This document shows, piece after piece, positions 17,983-25,312 of a DNA stretch of 64,000 bases. The stretch lies in contig NZ_SMFL01000008.1 in assembly GCF_004349265.1 (NCBI RefSeq), positions 1-64,000 on the forward strand, given 5' to 3'. The position numbers and the translations under genes are program-made. The notes beneath the pieces were generated by a model that was not told the origin of the DNA, did not search any database, and saw nothing but the letters and a program-made list of their open reading frames with translations. Positions within the stretch are counted from its first letter, which is position 1, and each line of letters begins with the position of its first letter. This DNA is from Dyadobacter psychrotolerans. Its GTDB lineage: Bacteria; Bacteroidota; Bacteroidia; Cytophagales; Spirosomataceae.

Positions 17983-18047
17983 GAAAACAGGGAAGTAACC
18001 TACATTATTGTGATGATCGGTCAGAAAATAAGGTAAGTTGCTCTTAA

Positions 18048-18650
18048 CTAGGCTTTTTCAAATATTTTTTGTAATGCCTGCCAGAGTTTTCTTTTAAGGT
18101 CACGATCTGCTTCAATTACTACAAGAGGATCTGTCAAAAGAAACCAGATACCTTCCACCAGCTTTGGCGTGTAAGGTACAAGCAGCAAATCCAGATTGAG
18201 TTTAATCAGTGGAACTCCGAATGTAATAAAGTAATTTGTCTTTTTCTCTTTAAGCACGTTTCTGGCATCCTTTCCAGGTAAAAAACTGAAATTAATGATG
18301 TCGGCATTGCTAACAGAATATTTGACAGCCTTTAAAATATTATCCAAAAACAGCGATTCAGAAGCCAGCATTTCCTTATGCTTTGGTTCGTCTGTTAAGA
18401 TTAAAATTTTATGATTTAAAGTCGGGAATTCGATTACCGGATCGGGCGTTGGGGTTTTAGGAGCAGTGATGGCAACTGGTTCTGTATCAACCTGAATAGG
18501 CAATGCTTTCTTTACAATTACAGCAGGTTGCGAAACTGTATCAATTACCGGTTTATCGGTTTTTATAACAACTTTACTTCTTTCTTCATGTGTATGAAAT
18601 AAAGTTTCGTTATGAAAAAGTATCCGGAAAAGTGCCGCCTGCGAACTCAT
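18048..18650 (-). CDS. Conserved-looking protein of unknown function, possible HolD-like C-terminus
   Basis: The 200-residue protein has a Pro/Val/Thr-rich linker (residues about 40-75) after a short N-terminal segment. A compact alpha/beta domain follows (from KILILTDEPKHKEML to the end) with strands NYFITFGVPL and LLLVPYTPKLVEG. It ends with DRDLKRKLWQALQKIF. Linker plus domain and the terminal LW-x-x-L helix are loosely reminiscent of the DNA polymerase III psi subunit (HolD), but this is an impression only. It starts with ATG 18650, 18 bases after the nuclease gene, so the two are surely cotranscribed. Confidence 0.6.
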   Translation of the reverse strand: MSSQAALFRILFHNETLFHTHEERSKVVIKTDKPVIDTVSQPAVIVKKALPIQVDTEPVAITAPKTPTPDPVIEFPTLNHKILILTDEPKHKEMLASESLFLDNILKAVKYSVSNADIINFSFLPGKDARNVLKEKKTNYFITFGVPLIKLNLDLLLVPYTPKLVEGIWFLLTDPLVVIEADRDLKRKLWQALQKIFEKA

Positions 18651-18668
18651 ATTATTTTGACTGATGTT

Positions 18669-19241
18669 TCAGAGTTTACCCAAATTTACCTGCTCTAAGC
18701 TCCAAATCCCAATTTTTTTATTCCTGGCCTGAATTTCCAGATTTGAATATTCGGCACTTGAGGAATATTTTTTGAAGTGAACGGCATAGCCCTTTTTGAC
18801 AAGCTCCTTATTGAGAACTTTTCCGTCTGGTAAAACCAATTCTCCCAGCAACCTTCCATAGCGGTCAAAATTGCCTTCATGCCTTATTTGCACTACTTTT
18901 CTGAAACACAAATCGGAGGTAAACTGCTTGGCTACTTTATAGTATGGCTTCCCGCGTTCTGGACTATTCACATGCAGGAAACGTATTCTCAACGGCATAT
19001 CCTTACGATGTCCGGCTTTTTTTCCGGTAAAAACAAATTTAAGTTCAATGGTGTCGCCGTCCTGTATGCCAATTACCTCTGCTTTTAGAACCTGAGGAAG
19101 GACATCACTTGTGGTAATTGTTCCTTTGGGATAAATTAGTTTTGCTTTTTTCTGGCCAAAAGAAGGCAAAGCAAAGATGAAAATAAGAACGAAAATGTAA
19201 GCGGTTCTTATTCTGTAAGTTGATTGTAAAATAATTGACAC
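18669..19241 (-). CDS. Secreted staphylococcal-nuclease-like (thermonuclease family) protein
   Basis: The 190-residue protein has a signal peptide (hydrophobic residues about 14-27, cleavage near SFGQ) and an SNase fold. GIQDGDTIEL supplies the first metal aspartate. R87 in RIRFLHVNSPE corresponds to Arg35, E95 to Glu43 and R130 (in DRYGR) to Arg87 of staphylococcal nuclease. The position of the Ca ligand Asp40 is Asn92 here, so activity may be altered. It probably acts in the periplasm or outside the cell. It starts with GTG 19241, as no ATG precedes the signal peptide. It is first in a four-gene operon of unknown role. Confidence 0.8.
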   Translation of the reverse strand: MSIILQSTYRIRTAYIFVLIFIFALPSFGQKKAKLIYPKGTITTSDVLPQVLKAEVIGIQDGDTIELKFVFTGKKAGHRKDMPLRIRFLHVNSPERGKPYYKVAKQFTSDLCFRKVVQIRHEGNFDRYGRLLGELVLPDGKVLNKELVKKGYAVHFKKYSSSAEYSNLEIQARNKKIGIWSLEQVNLGKL

Positions 19242-19313
19242 GCGTATTAATTCATAACAGATGAGACTTTAAAGATAGCCATTCTTAAATGTCCCGGGTT
19301 ATAAAAAAGCAGA

Positions 19314-19712
19314 TTACTTTACTTCAAGTTTATACCATTTAATATCTTTCAGAGCTTCGCGGCGTGCAACTGTTTGAGTAGGAGCATAGTACTTTTCAAG
19401 ATAATCAAGAACCTGTTTTTCGGTTTCTCCCAGGTCCCACAAATTATGGTTGGCCTGCATCCATCGTATTTTTTGTTTCCAGCCGTCTCTTGTAAAATGG
19501 TTGGCAATAATAAGTTTTGACGAATGGCAGCTTGTACATTGTGCCTTCACCATAAACAAGTCTTTATCCACAATTAGCCCGGTTTCTTTGTCTTTTTTCA
19601 GCGTATCACTCACCGCGGCAAAACTTGAAGGTATGGAGCCATTGTCAGTTCTTTCCGTAAAAGAGCTGGCTAAAATGGAGAAACCAATAAGTATAATTAA
19701 AAGGAATTTCAT
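19314..19712 (-). CDS. Periplasmic monohaem cytochrome c
   Basis: The 132-residue protein has a signal peptide (first ~17 residues) and a single haem-binding site CTSCH (in AQCTSCHSSKLI). A methionine in the downstream helical part (IRWMQANH) may be the distal ligand. It follows the sulfite oxidase gene by 48 bases on the same strand and is most likely its electron acceptor, like SorB with SorA in sulfite dehydrogenases. That pairing is inferred from position and cofactor type. It starts with ATG 19712. Confidence 0.85.
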   Translation of the reverse strand: MKFLLIILIGFSILASSFTERTDNGSIPSSFAAVSDTLKKDKETGLIVDKDLFMVKAQCTSCHSSKLIIANHFTRDGWKQKIRWMQANHNLWDLGETEKQVLDYLEKYYAPTQTVARREALKDIKWYKLEVK

Positions 19713-19760
19713 GTTTTATATTTTTATGAACCAGCGATCAGTTCTTCCCAAACCCAAGCC

Positions 19761-20993
19761 TTACTCCACTTTCACAGCAATTCGCTCACAGGCATTGTTC
19801 AAATATCCTCCCGGGTTCCATGCAGGAGAAATCATTGGCTGTGAAACGCCCTTGGCATCTGTTGCGCGTACCCAAACTTCATAATAACCTTTTTGGGGTA
19901 ATTTTACTTTTGTATTCCAGTGCTGCCAGGCAAGCCGGTTTGCCGGAGTTTCCAGTTTGCAATTCTGCCAGGTAGCACCAAAATCAATCGAAATGTCAAC
20001 GCTTTTTACCGCGACATCACCCGCCCATGCATGCCCGCGTAGCGGTAATTCCGTACCAGGGGTTAATACTGCACCAGTTTTGGGATAAGTAATGATCGAC
20101 TTAACCGGCATCGATTCTATAATTTTAAAATATTCATCCGTCTGCGGTACGTCCTGGCCGGGAGCAACCGGATTTTTTGGCATTTTATAACTATGCCCAT
20201 CCATTTTTGCACCATCGTGGACTTTGTTCCGGATGGAGATAGAACTTAACCATTTTCCTGAGACCGAAGCCGGCCATCCGCCGATAACCAGGCGTAAAGG
20301 ATATCCGTGAAACTCGGGAATGTCCTTGCCATTGACAGCCCAGGCGATAAGCGTCTCATCTTCCATCGCTTTGGCAATAGGAACGCCCCGGGAAATGGAT
20401 TCTTTTTTCGGATCACGGCTCAGGTGAATGTCTTTGCCATGATATCCTATGTAAACAGCATCACTTTTTACGCCGACATCATTCAAAATGTCTTTCAAAC
20501 GGACACCAGTCCACTGCGCGCAATGTACAGCTCCCTGTCCCCAGGCATTTCCTGAAGTCTGCGGCTGAAAACCGGAACGTCCGTTTCCGCCGCACTCCAA
20601 TACAAGCTGGTATGTATAAGTTTTGAAACGTTTTTTTAAATCCTCCAGAGTGTAGGTTTTAGTTGACTTTGAAGATTCTCCGTCAATTGTTAACGTCCAG
20701 TTTTTGACATCAACCTTTTCAGGAATTAGTCCGTTGTTTCGGATAAACATTTTATCTATTGGCGTCACTTTATCATCCAAAAGATAAAGCGGCGTTTCGA
20801 CATTCCAGGGTTTGTCTCCCTGTACGATCATATCGGGATTTTTTCCCTTTAAAGCATCTTTCTCATCAAAAACTAAGGGAATGTAATTCCTTGGAAGTTT
20901 ATCAGCAAAAACAATTTCACTTCCCAGGGCAGCAGTGATTGCTGCAAGACTGGTTTTCTTTAAAAAGCCGCGTCTGTCAAAAGCAAATTTCAT
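19761..20993 (-). CDS. Sulfite oxidase-type molybdopterin enzyme, Tat-exported
   Basis: The 410-residue protein begins with a twin-arginine signal (DRRGFLKKTSL) and carries the sulfite oxidase molybdopterin domain. The Mo-ligand Cys134 is in VLECGGNGRSGF, and HGYPLRLVIGGWPASVSGKWL binds the cofactor region. The Mo-co dimerisation domain follows (GHAWAGDVAVKSVDISID to AWQHW). There is no haem domain, so electrons must leave through a partner, probably the cytochrome c encoded next. It should oxidise sulfite to sulfate in the periplasm, though SoxC-like or other S/N-oxide activity is possible. It starts with ATG 20993. Confidence 0.85.
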   Translation of the reverse strand: MKFAFDRRGFLKKTSLAAITAALGSEIVFADKLPRNYIPLVFDEKDALKGKNPDMIVQGDKPWNVETPLYLLDDKVTPIDKMFIRNNGLIPEKVDVKNWTLTIDGESSKSTKTYTLEDLKKRFKTYTYQLVLECGGNGRSGFQPQTSGNAWGQGAVHCAQWTGVRLKDILNDVGVKSDAVYIGYHGKDIHLSRDPKKESISRGVPIAKAMEDETLIAWAVNGKDIPEFHGYPLRLVIGGWPASVSGKWLSSISIRNKVHDGAKMDGHSYKMPKNPVAPGQDVPQTDEYFKIIESMPVKSIITYPKTGAVLTPGTELPLRGHAWAGDVAVKSVDISIDFGATWQNCKLETPANRLAWQHWNTKVKLPQKGYYEVWVRATDAKGVSQPMISPAWNPGGYLNNACERIAVKVE

Positions 20994-21108
20994 AGTTCAG
21001 GATTCAGGTAATTCACAAATTTACATGTTAGGCTCACATATAATATTATTCAGGAATAAATATATATATGTTAACAAGTGTCAGATACTGGCTGCCTTAA
21101 ACAAAAGT

Positions 21109-21136
21109 AAAGGTTACCCGTAGCCGGATAACCTTT
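21109..21136 (-). terminator. Intrinsic terminator of the ferritin-like pair
   Basis: AAAGGTTACC and GGATAACCTTT pair with one bulge around CGTAGCC. On the minus strand a T-rich tail (TACTTTTGTTT) follows. It lies 80 bases after the stop of the second ferritin-like gene. Confidence 0.5.
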
Positions 21137-21215
21137 ATAATATTATAAACCCAATGAATCAGAACTTTGCTTTTTCAAGCAAAATGTGTGCAAATGTTCA
21201 ACAGGCTGTTAAATC

Positions 21216-22001
21216 TTACTTAAAGAACGGTCCTGCAATTGCTAAAACTGTCGCTTTTGGCAGTGTTTCGTCAAATGCTTCAGAAATTGCCGCATCCGAT
21301 TTTCCTGCTAAGCCTTTAAGATTTACTCCACCCTGAGTAAGGTTTTCTTCACCATCGTAAACAGCCTGTACCAAAGGTATTGGAGACTGATTTCCAGTAA
21401 TCCAGCCTTTTGTAGCTGCTGATGAATTTACTACTGCAAAAATACGACGAACCTGTGCAGCGTGACGTGCTTCAACAGAATGTACCTGAAGAGCAACTTT
21501 AAGAATAGCCGGATCCATCATCAATGCACCAGCCTGACCTTTGTATGCGCGAACACCAGTATCTTCCAAAGCGCAGGCAACAGTGATAAACGTGCTGAAA
21601 TTAGTGAAGGTATCTGTAAGTTTTCCTCCGTATGTCCAGTCATAGCTCAATGTCATTTTACCAACTGCTGCTTCAAGATATGCAACGTGTTGCGCTTCAT
21701 GCTTGCTGATCTGAGTTATAGAGGTAAGATATTGTGCAGGGATTTTACCCGCTTTAATACCTTCTTTATAAAAAGCGTCCTCCAGATATTCCAGAGTTAA
21801 AGCAAATTTCAATACATCAACTGCCGCCGCAGATTGTGCATATGCTTTGTTAAGAATCGTACCGAAAACCATCGGTGCTGCAACCGTAGCTAGTTTGCTG
21901 CTTACACGATTCATAAAATGACGGCGCGAAGCATGCTCAATGCGGCCCACTGCGTCTCCGTCAATTTTAGTTAATTCGTCAATTATTTTGAAAATATCCA
22001 T
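21216..22001 (-). CDS. Ferritin-like domain protein, exported
   Basis: The 261-residue protein belongs to the ferritin-like group (Ferritin_2 type) common in Bacteroidota. The repeated E-x-x-x-x-Y and E-x-x-H patterns are visible: LTLEYLEDAFY, ISKHEAQHVAYLEA, ALEDTGVRAYKG and HSVEARHAAQVRR. They could build a di-iron centre in a four-helix bundle. The N-terminal segment has SRRHFMNRVSS before a hydrophobic run ending AYAQ, which is Tat-like but has no lipobox. The function is unknown; iron or oxidative-stress roles are usually presumed. It starts with ATG 22001, 29 bases after its paralogue, forming a two-gene operon. Confidence 0.8.
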   Translation of the reverse strand: MDIFKIIDELTKIDGDAVGRIEHASRRHFMNRVSSKLATVAAPMVFGTILNKAYAQSAAAVDVLKFALTLEYLEDAFYKEGIKAGKIPAQYLTSITQISKHEAQHVAYLEAAVGKMTLSYDWTYGGKLTDTFTNFSTFITVACALEDTGVRAYKGQAGALMMDPAILKVALQVHSVEARHAAQVRRIFAVVNSSAATKGWITGNQSPIPLVQAVYDGEENLTQGGVNLKGLAGKSDAAISEAFDETLPKATVLAIAGPFFK

Positions 22002-22030
22002 TGTTTCTGAAATTGAAGTTGTGTTGAAAA

Positions 22031-22756
22031 TTATTTACCCACGTTTGATCCATTGATCGGATTTTTGATATACTTCTGAACCGCAGCAAGAATAGTTGCA
22101 GGATCAATAGCTTTATCTAAACCACTTGTATCAACCACATCATCACCAGCAAAATCAGCAGTATTTTTGTTTATCAAATCACGAATCACAGATGCGTGAC
22201 GAGCTTCAACTGAAACAATTTTACCTGCCAAAACAAGATAATCAGCAGTTTTAATCAGATTTCCTGCACCATTATAAGCAGCAACACCTGTATCTTCAAA
22301 CACTTTTGCAGTACCTAGTACAGAAGTTCTGCTCTTAAAATCAACTGTCGAAAAGTCAGGGGTAAGTCCCGGAATAATTTGAGAAGGAGCGGCAGCTGTC
22401 AATGCAGCTTTAAAGAAATCTCTGTGAATAACTTCGTGATCGCGGATGTCAGTAAGAATTGTCTTTTCTTCCGCAGACATATTGTCGTAAGGAGTGTCAA
22501 TAACCTGAATGTAGAACGCTGCTTCAAGTTGTTCCAGTGCGTATGCATAGTTAAGTACACCAACGTCACCTGCTCCCAGATTGACTGTTGTACCTGTGCC
22601 AGGGGTTGGCTCATGATCCTTAGAACAAGCTACCATTGCTGCTCCTACGGATGCCGCAATCCCTGCTGACATCAAAAAAGAACGTCTGTCAACTTTTGAT
22701 GACACTTTTTGTTCTTCTTTATCGGAAGTGTTTTGTGAATTAATAATTCTGTTCAT
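22031..22756 (-). CDS. Ferritin-like domain protein, Tat lipoprotein
   Basis: The 241-residue protein has a twin-arginine motif VDRRSFLMSAG followed by a hydrophobic stretch ending AAMVAC, i.e. a Tat-type lipoprotein signal. The mature part is a ferritin-like bundle with YALEQLEAAFY, IRDHEVIHRDFF, VFEDTGVAAYNG and VSVEARHASVIR at the same positions as in the next gene product. The two are paralogues and probably form one assembly in the cell envelope. It starts with ATG 22756. The gap upstream contains no gene on this strand until the small RNA. Confidence 0.8.
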   Translation of the reverse strand: MNRIINSQNTSDKEEQKVSSKVDRRSFLMSAGIAASVGAAMVACSKDHEPTPGTGTTVNLGAGDVGVLNYAYALEQLEAAFYIQVIDTPYDNMSAEEKTILTDIRDHEVIHRDFFKAALTAAAPSQIIPGLTPDFSTVDFKSRTSVLGTAKVFEDTGVAAYNGAGNLIKTADYLVLAGKIVSVEARHASVIRDLINKNTADFAGDDVVDTSGLDKAIDPATILAAVQKYIKNPINGSNVGK

Positions 22757-23063
22757 AACAAAAAAGGTTTATGTTTCCTTTCGCCCATCGAAAGACAATC
22801 TGGAAAAACATACGGGCTTAATTTTGCTATAGATCAGAGCGGATGAAAAAGAAAATATAAAATAGTTCAAAACTGAACTGCGTATATTGCAATTTTTTGA
22901 AACTTTACTGTGTGTAATACTCTTTTATTCAGATAGTTGTATAATATTTCCCTTGAAGTGAAAATTATTATATTTTATTTTGAAAAATGCAGAAGTTAGT
23001 AGCTTATCGCTTTTACCGGGCTATTAAGAATGATGTTTTATAGAATAGCTGGAAGTCATATAA
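22757..23063. other. Non-coding gap upstream of the ferritin-like pair
   Basis: About 300 AT-rich bases with no plausible reading frame. The promoter for the two ferritin-like genes must lie in the part near 22757-22870. I cannot identify a clear TAnnTTTG box there. The rest shows no structure until the small-RNA terminator at 23064. Confidence 0.5.
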
Positions 23064-23220
23064 CAAAAAAGACCTGTTCCCAGGCCTTTCATGCAAGATG
23101 ACTAACGGATAAGGTAACGTTGAGTAAAACTATTCGGACAAGGCAGCAACGGGAAACATTTTTGGATATTTCACGATTTTAATGGATTTTGTGGAGATTA
23201 TTCGTTACTTGTTACAAGTA
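23064..23220 (-). ncRNA. Putative small RNA (~157 nt), unassigned
   Basis: A minus-strand transcription unit without any reading frame. A consensus promoter (23227-23256) predicts a start near 23220. A strong terminator hairpin, GGCCTG/CAGGTC with a GGAA loop, and a T6 tail end at 23064. In the predicted RNA, AAGTAACG near the 5' end can pair with CGTTACCTT (one bulge) about 95 nt later, closing a large internal region. The first bases contain a palindrome TACTTG-TAA-CAAGTA. A closing stem around a large open region and the length are compatible with a 6S-like RNA. I cannot assign a family, and tmRNA or RNase P signatures are absent. Confidence 0.6.
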
Positions 23221-23226
23221 GTTCTA

Positions 23227-23256
23227 CAAATATAGAAATTGTGTTCATCAGCACAA
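23227..23256 (-). promoter_or_regulatory. Consensus promoter of the putative small RNA
   Basis: On the minus strand TTG (23256-23254), 19 bases, then TATATTTG (23234-23227) matches the Bacteroidota promoter consensus exactly in both boxes and spacing. There is no open reading frame downstream of it. Confidence 0.7.
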
Positions 23257-23491
23257 TACGTTTTGAAATTTTTTCTTAAAAAAAATAGAAGTTTTTTAAG
23301 TTGGACACAATAAATTTATTTATTGACCTAATTTTCTCCAAAGTGTTGCGGCAAAATATTGAAAAAATTACACGTTATGATCTCTACTTATTCCCAGATA
23401 GGTTTTTGGAGAAAAATTTTGCTCTGGCATCATTATGGTAGGTATCACATGTAAAATACGTTAAGTAGTAAACATTTGACTAATCAAGATC

Positions 23492-23797
23492 ATGAAAAAG
23501 CTAATCATATCAGCCATTGCGCTAACACTTATATCATTTGCAAATGTTCAGGCCGGTACAGTCCAACACCTTAATACAGTCGTAACCTTATCTCAGGAAA
23601 AAGTTGCTGTTAAACCGGAAGATTTGCCTGAAGCCATTAAAACCACTTTGGGTGGTGATACTTACGCCGGATGGCAGGTGACAAGTGCTTTTTTGGTTAC
23701 CAAAGAAGATAACTCGCAATTCTATGAACTTTCTTTAAAAAAAGGAGAGGAAACGTCTACACTCAATCTTGATAAAGACGGAAAGAAAGTTGAGTAA
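23492..23797 (+). CDS. Small secreted protein, PepSY-like
   Basis: The 101-residue protein has a signal peptide (first ~21 residues, cleavage after VQAG or near it). The ~75-residue mature domain, with LPEAIKTTLGG, AGWQVTSAFLV and FYELSLKKGEE, resembles the PepSY-like/beta-lactamase-inhibitor-like small periplasmic proteins that are abundant in Bacteroidota. The role is unknown. It starts with ATG 23492 and ends at a strong terminator, so it is monocistronic. Confidence 0.7.
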   Translation: MKKLIISAIALTLISFANVQAGTVQHLNTVVTLSQEKVAVKPEDLPEAIKTTLGGDTYAGWQVTSAFLVTKEDNSQFYELSLKKGEETSTLNLDKDGKKVE

Positions 23798-23834
23798 TCA
23801 CCACCTTAGAAATTGAAAACTAGAGATTTAAGAG

Positions 23835-23862
23835 AGCCGGAGATTATTTCTCCGGCTTTTTG
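23835..23862 (+). terminator. Intrinsic terminator of the PepSY-like gene
   Basis: A perfect stem AGCCGGAGA/TCTCCGGCT around TTATT is followed by TTTTT. It lies 38 bases after the stop codon. Confidence 0.85.
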
Positions 23863-23935
23863 GCGTTAGATTTTATAATTTTACATTTTTTAAGATCGTT
23901 AAGACAAATAACTTTTTAAAATTTATCATAGTAAC

Positions 23936-25312
23936 ATGGCTCACCTGCTCCTGCTTGAAGACGATACCACATTTTCAAAATTGCTAAGTACTTTTCTTGG
24001 TAAACACGGACATAAAGTGCAGGTTTGTTCTACACTGAAGGATGCCAAAACCGCTCTTGTTAACAGTCTGGATGAGGGGAGTCCTTTTGACGTGCTGATG
24101 CTTGATTACCGCTTACCGGACGGGAACTCAGTGGATTTTCTTAAACAGGTAAGAAGCGACGGAAATCGGACACCTGCGTTTATTATGACCAGTTTTCATG
24201 ATGTGCGAACGGCTGTTAATGCCATGCAGAACGGTGCATTTGACTATATCACCAAACCGGTTCACCCCGAGGAACTGCTTATGGTTCTTGGTGAAGCATT
24301 ACAGAAATCGGATACTTCCACGAGTATAAAAATGGCATCACCTGCAAAGGGCGGCAAAAAACTTGAAAAGCAGTCCTCTGATTTTATTGAGGGGAAAAGT
24401 AAAATTTCCAAACAGCTTTATGAATACGTTCGCCTCGTCGCTCCAACGGATATGTCGGTAATTATTCTTGGTGAAAGCGGTACCGGAAAAGAGCATGTAG
24501 CCAAATCCATTCACAGACTTAGCAAACGTAGCAATGGTCCGTTTGTAGCCATCGACTGTGGTTCACTTTCAAAAGATTTGGCCGCCAGTGAATTATTTGG
24601 TCATAAAAAAGGGGCATTTACCGGTGCTCTTATGGACAAAATAGGACAATTTGAGGCGGCCGATGGCGGAACTTTGTTTTTGGACGAAATCGGAAATTTA
24701 GGATATGATGTTCAAATTAAACTTCTCAGAGCCTTACAGGAGCGCATTATCGTTCCGATTGGAAGCACGCAGCATGTGAAAGTTGATGTGAGATTAATTG
24801 CTGCGACCAATGAAGATCTGATGACGAGTGCTTCGACCGGTGATTTTCGTGACGATCTCTATCATAGGCTAAATGAGTTTAAAATAGAAGTTCCTCCGTT
24901 GAGAAAACGAGGAGAGGATCTTCCGATTTTTATCCAGCATTTTGTGGATAAGGCCAATGAGGAGCTTGATAGAAATGTCCAAAGTCTGTCAAAAGAAGTG
25001 ATGGAAGTTTTCCAAAAATATGACTGGCCGGGAAATCTCCGTGAGTTGAATAATGTAATTAAACGTCTGGTTTTATTATCTAAGGAAGAAATCGCCACAC
25101 TAAACGCATTGCCGGCAGAAATGATCACTTCCATGGAAGAACCGCAAAAATCCACAGGTTCGGACTTAAAAGCTTTGCAGGAAACGCATGAAAAGGAAAT
25201 GATCGAGAAAGTGCTTCAAGAGGTACGTTATAACAAAAGTAAGGCTGCCAAGTTACTTAACATTGACAGGAAAACGCTTTACTACAAAATCGAAAAATAT
25301 CATATTGAGTAA
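23936..25312 (+). CDS. NtrC-family sigma-54-dependent response regulator
   Basis: The 458-residue protein has a receiver domain (phospho-acceptor Asp57 in MLDYRLPDGNS, Lys at ITKPVHPEE). The AAA+ sigma-54 activator domain carries Walker A GESGTGKE with Lys185, the sigma-54 contact loop GAFTGA at 226-231, Walker B LFLDEIGN and the Arg region DVRLIAATNE. A Fis-type HTH lies at the very C-terminus (SKAAKLLNIDRKTLYYKIE). It should activate RpoN promoters when phosphorylated. It starts with ATG 23936. Its last 13 bases overlap the end of the convergent histidine kinase gene, its likely partner. Confidence 0.9.
   Translation: MAHLLLLEDDTTFSKLLSTFLGKHGHKVQVCSTLKDAKTALVNSLDEGSPFDVLMLDYRLPDGNSVDFLKQVRSDGNRTPAFIMTSFHDVRTAVNAMQNGAFDYITKPVHPEELLMVLGEALQKSDTSTSIKMASPAKGGKKLEKQSSDFIEGKSKISKQLYEYVRLVAPTDMSVIILGESGTGKEHVAKSIHRLSKRSNGPFVAIDCGSLSKDLAASELFGHKKGAFTGALMDKIGQFEAADGGTLFLDEIGNLGYDVQIKLLRALQERIIVPIGSTQHVKVDVRLIAATNEDLMTSASTGDFRDDLYHRLNEFKIEVPPLRKRGEDLPIFIQHFVDKANEELDRNVQSLSKEVMEVFQKYDWPGNLRELNNVIKRLVLLSKEEIATLNALPAEMITSMEEPQKSTGSDLKALQETHEKEMIEKVLQEVRYNKSKAAKLLNIDRKTLYYKIEKYHIE

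Noticed and set aside
23064-23220. SRP RNA or tmRNA at the small-RNA locus
   Set aside because: The GGAA tetraloop motif of SRP RNA and the tRNA-like ends of tmRNA are not found; only a generic small-RNA call is justified.
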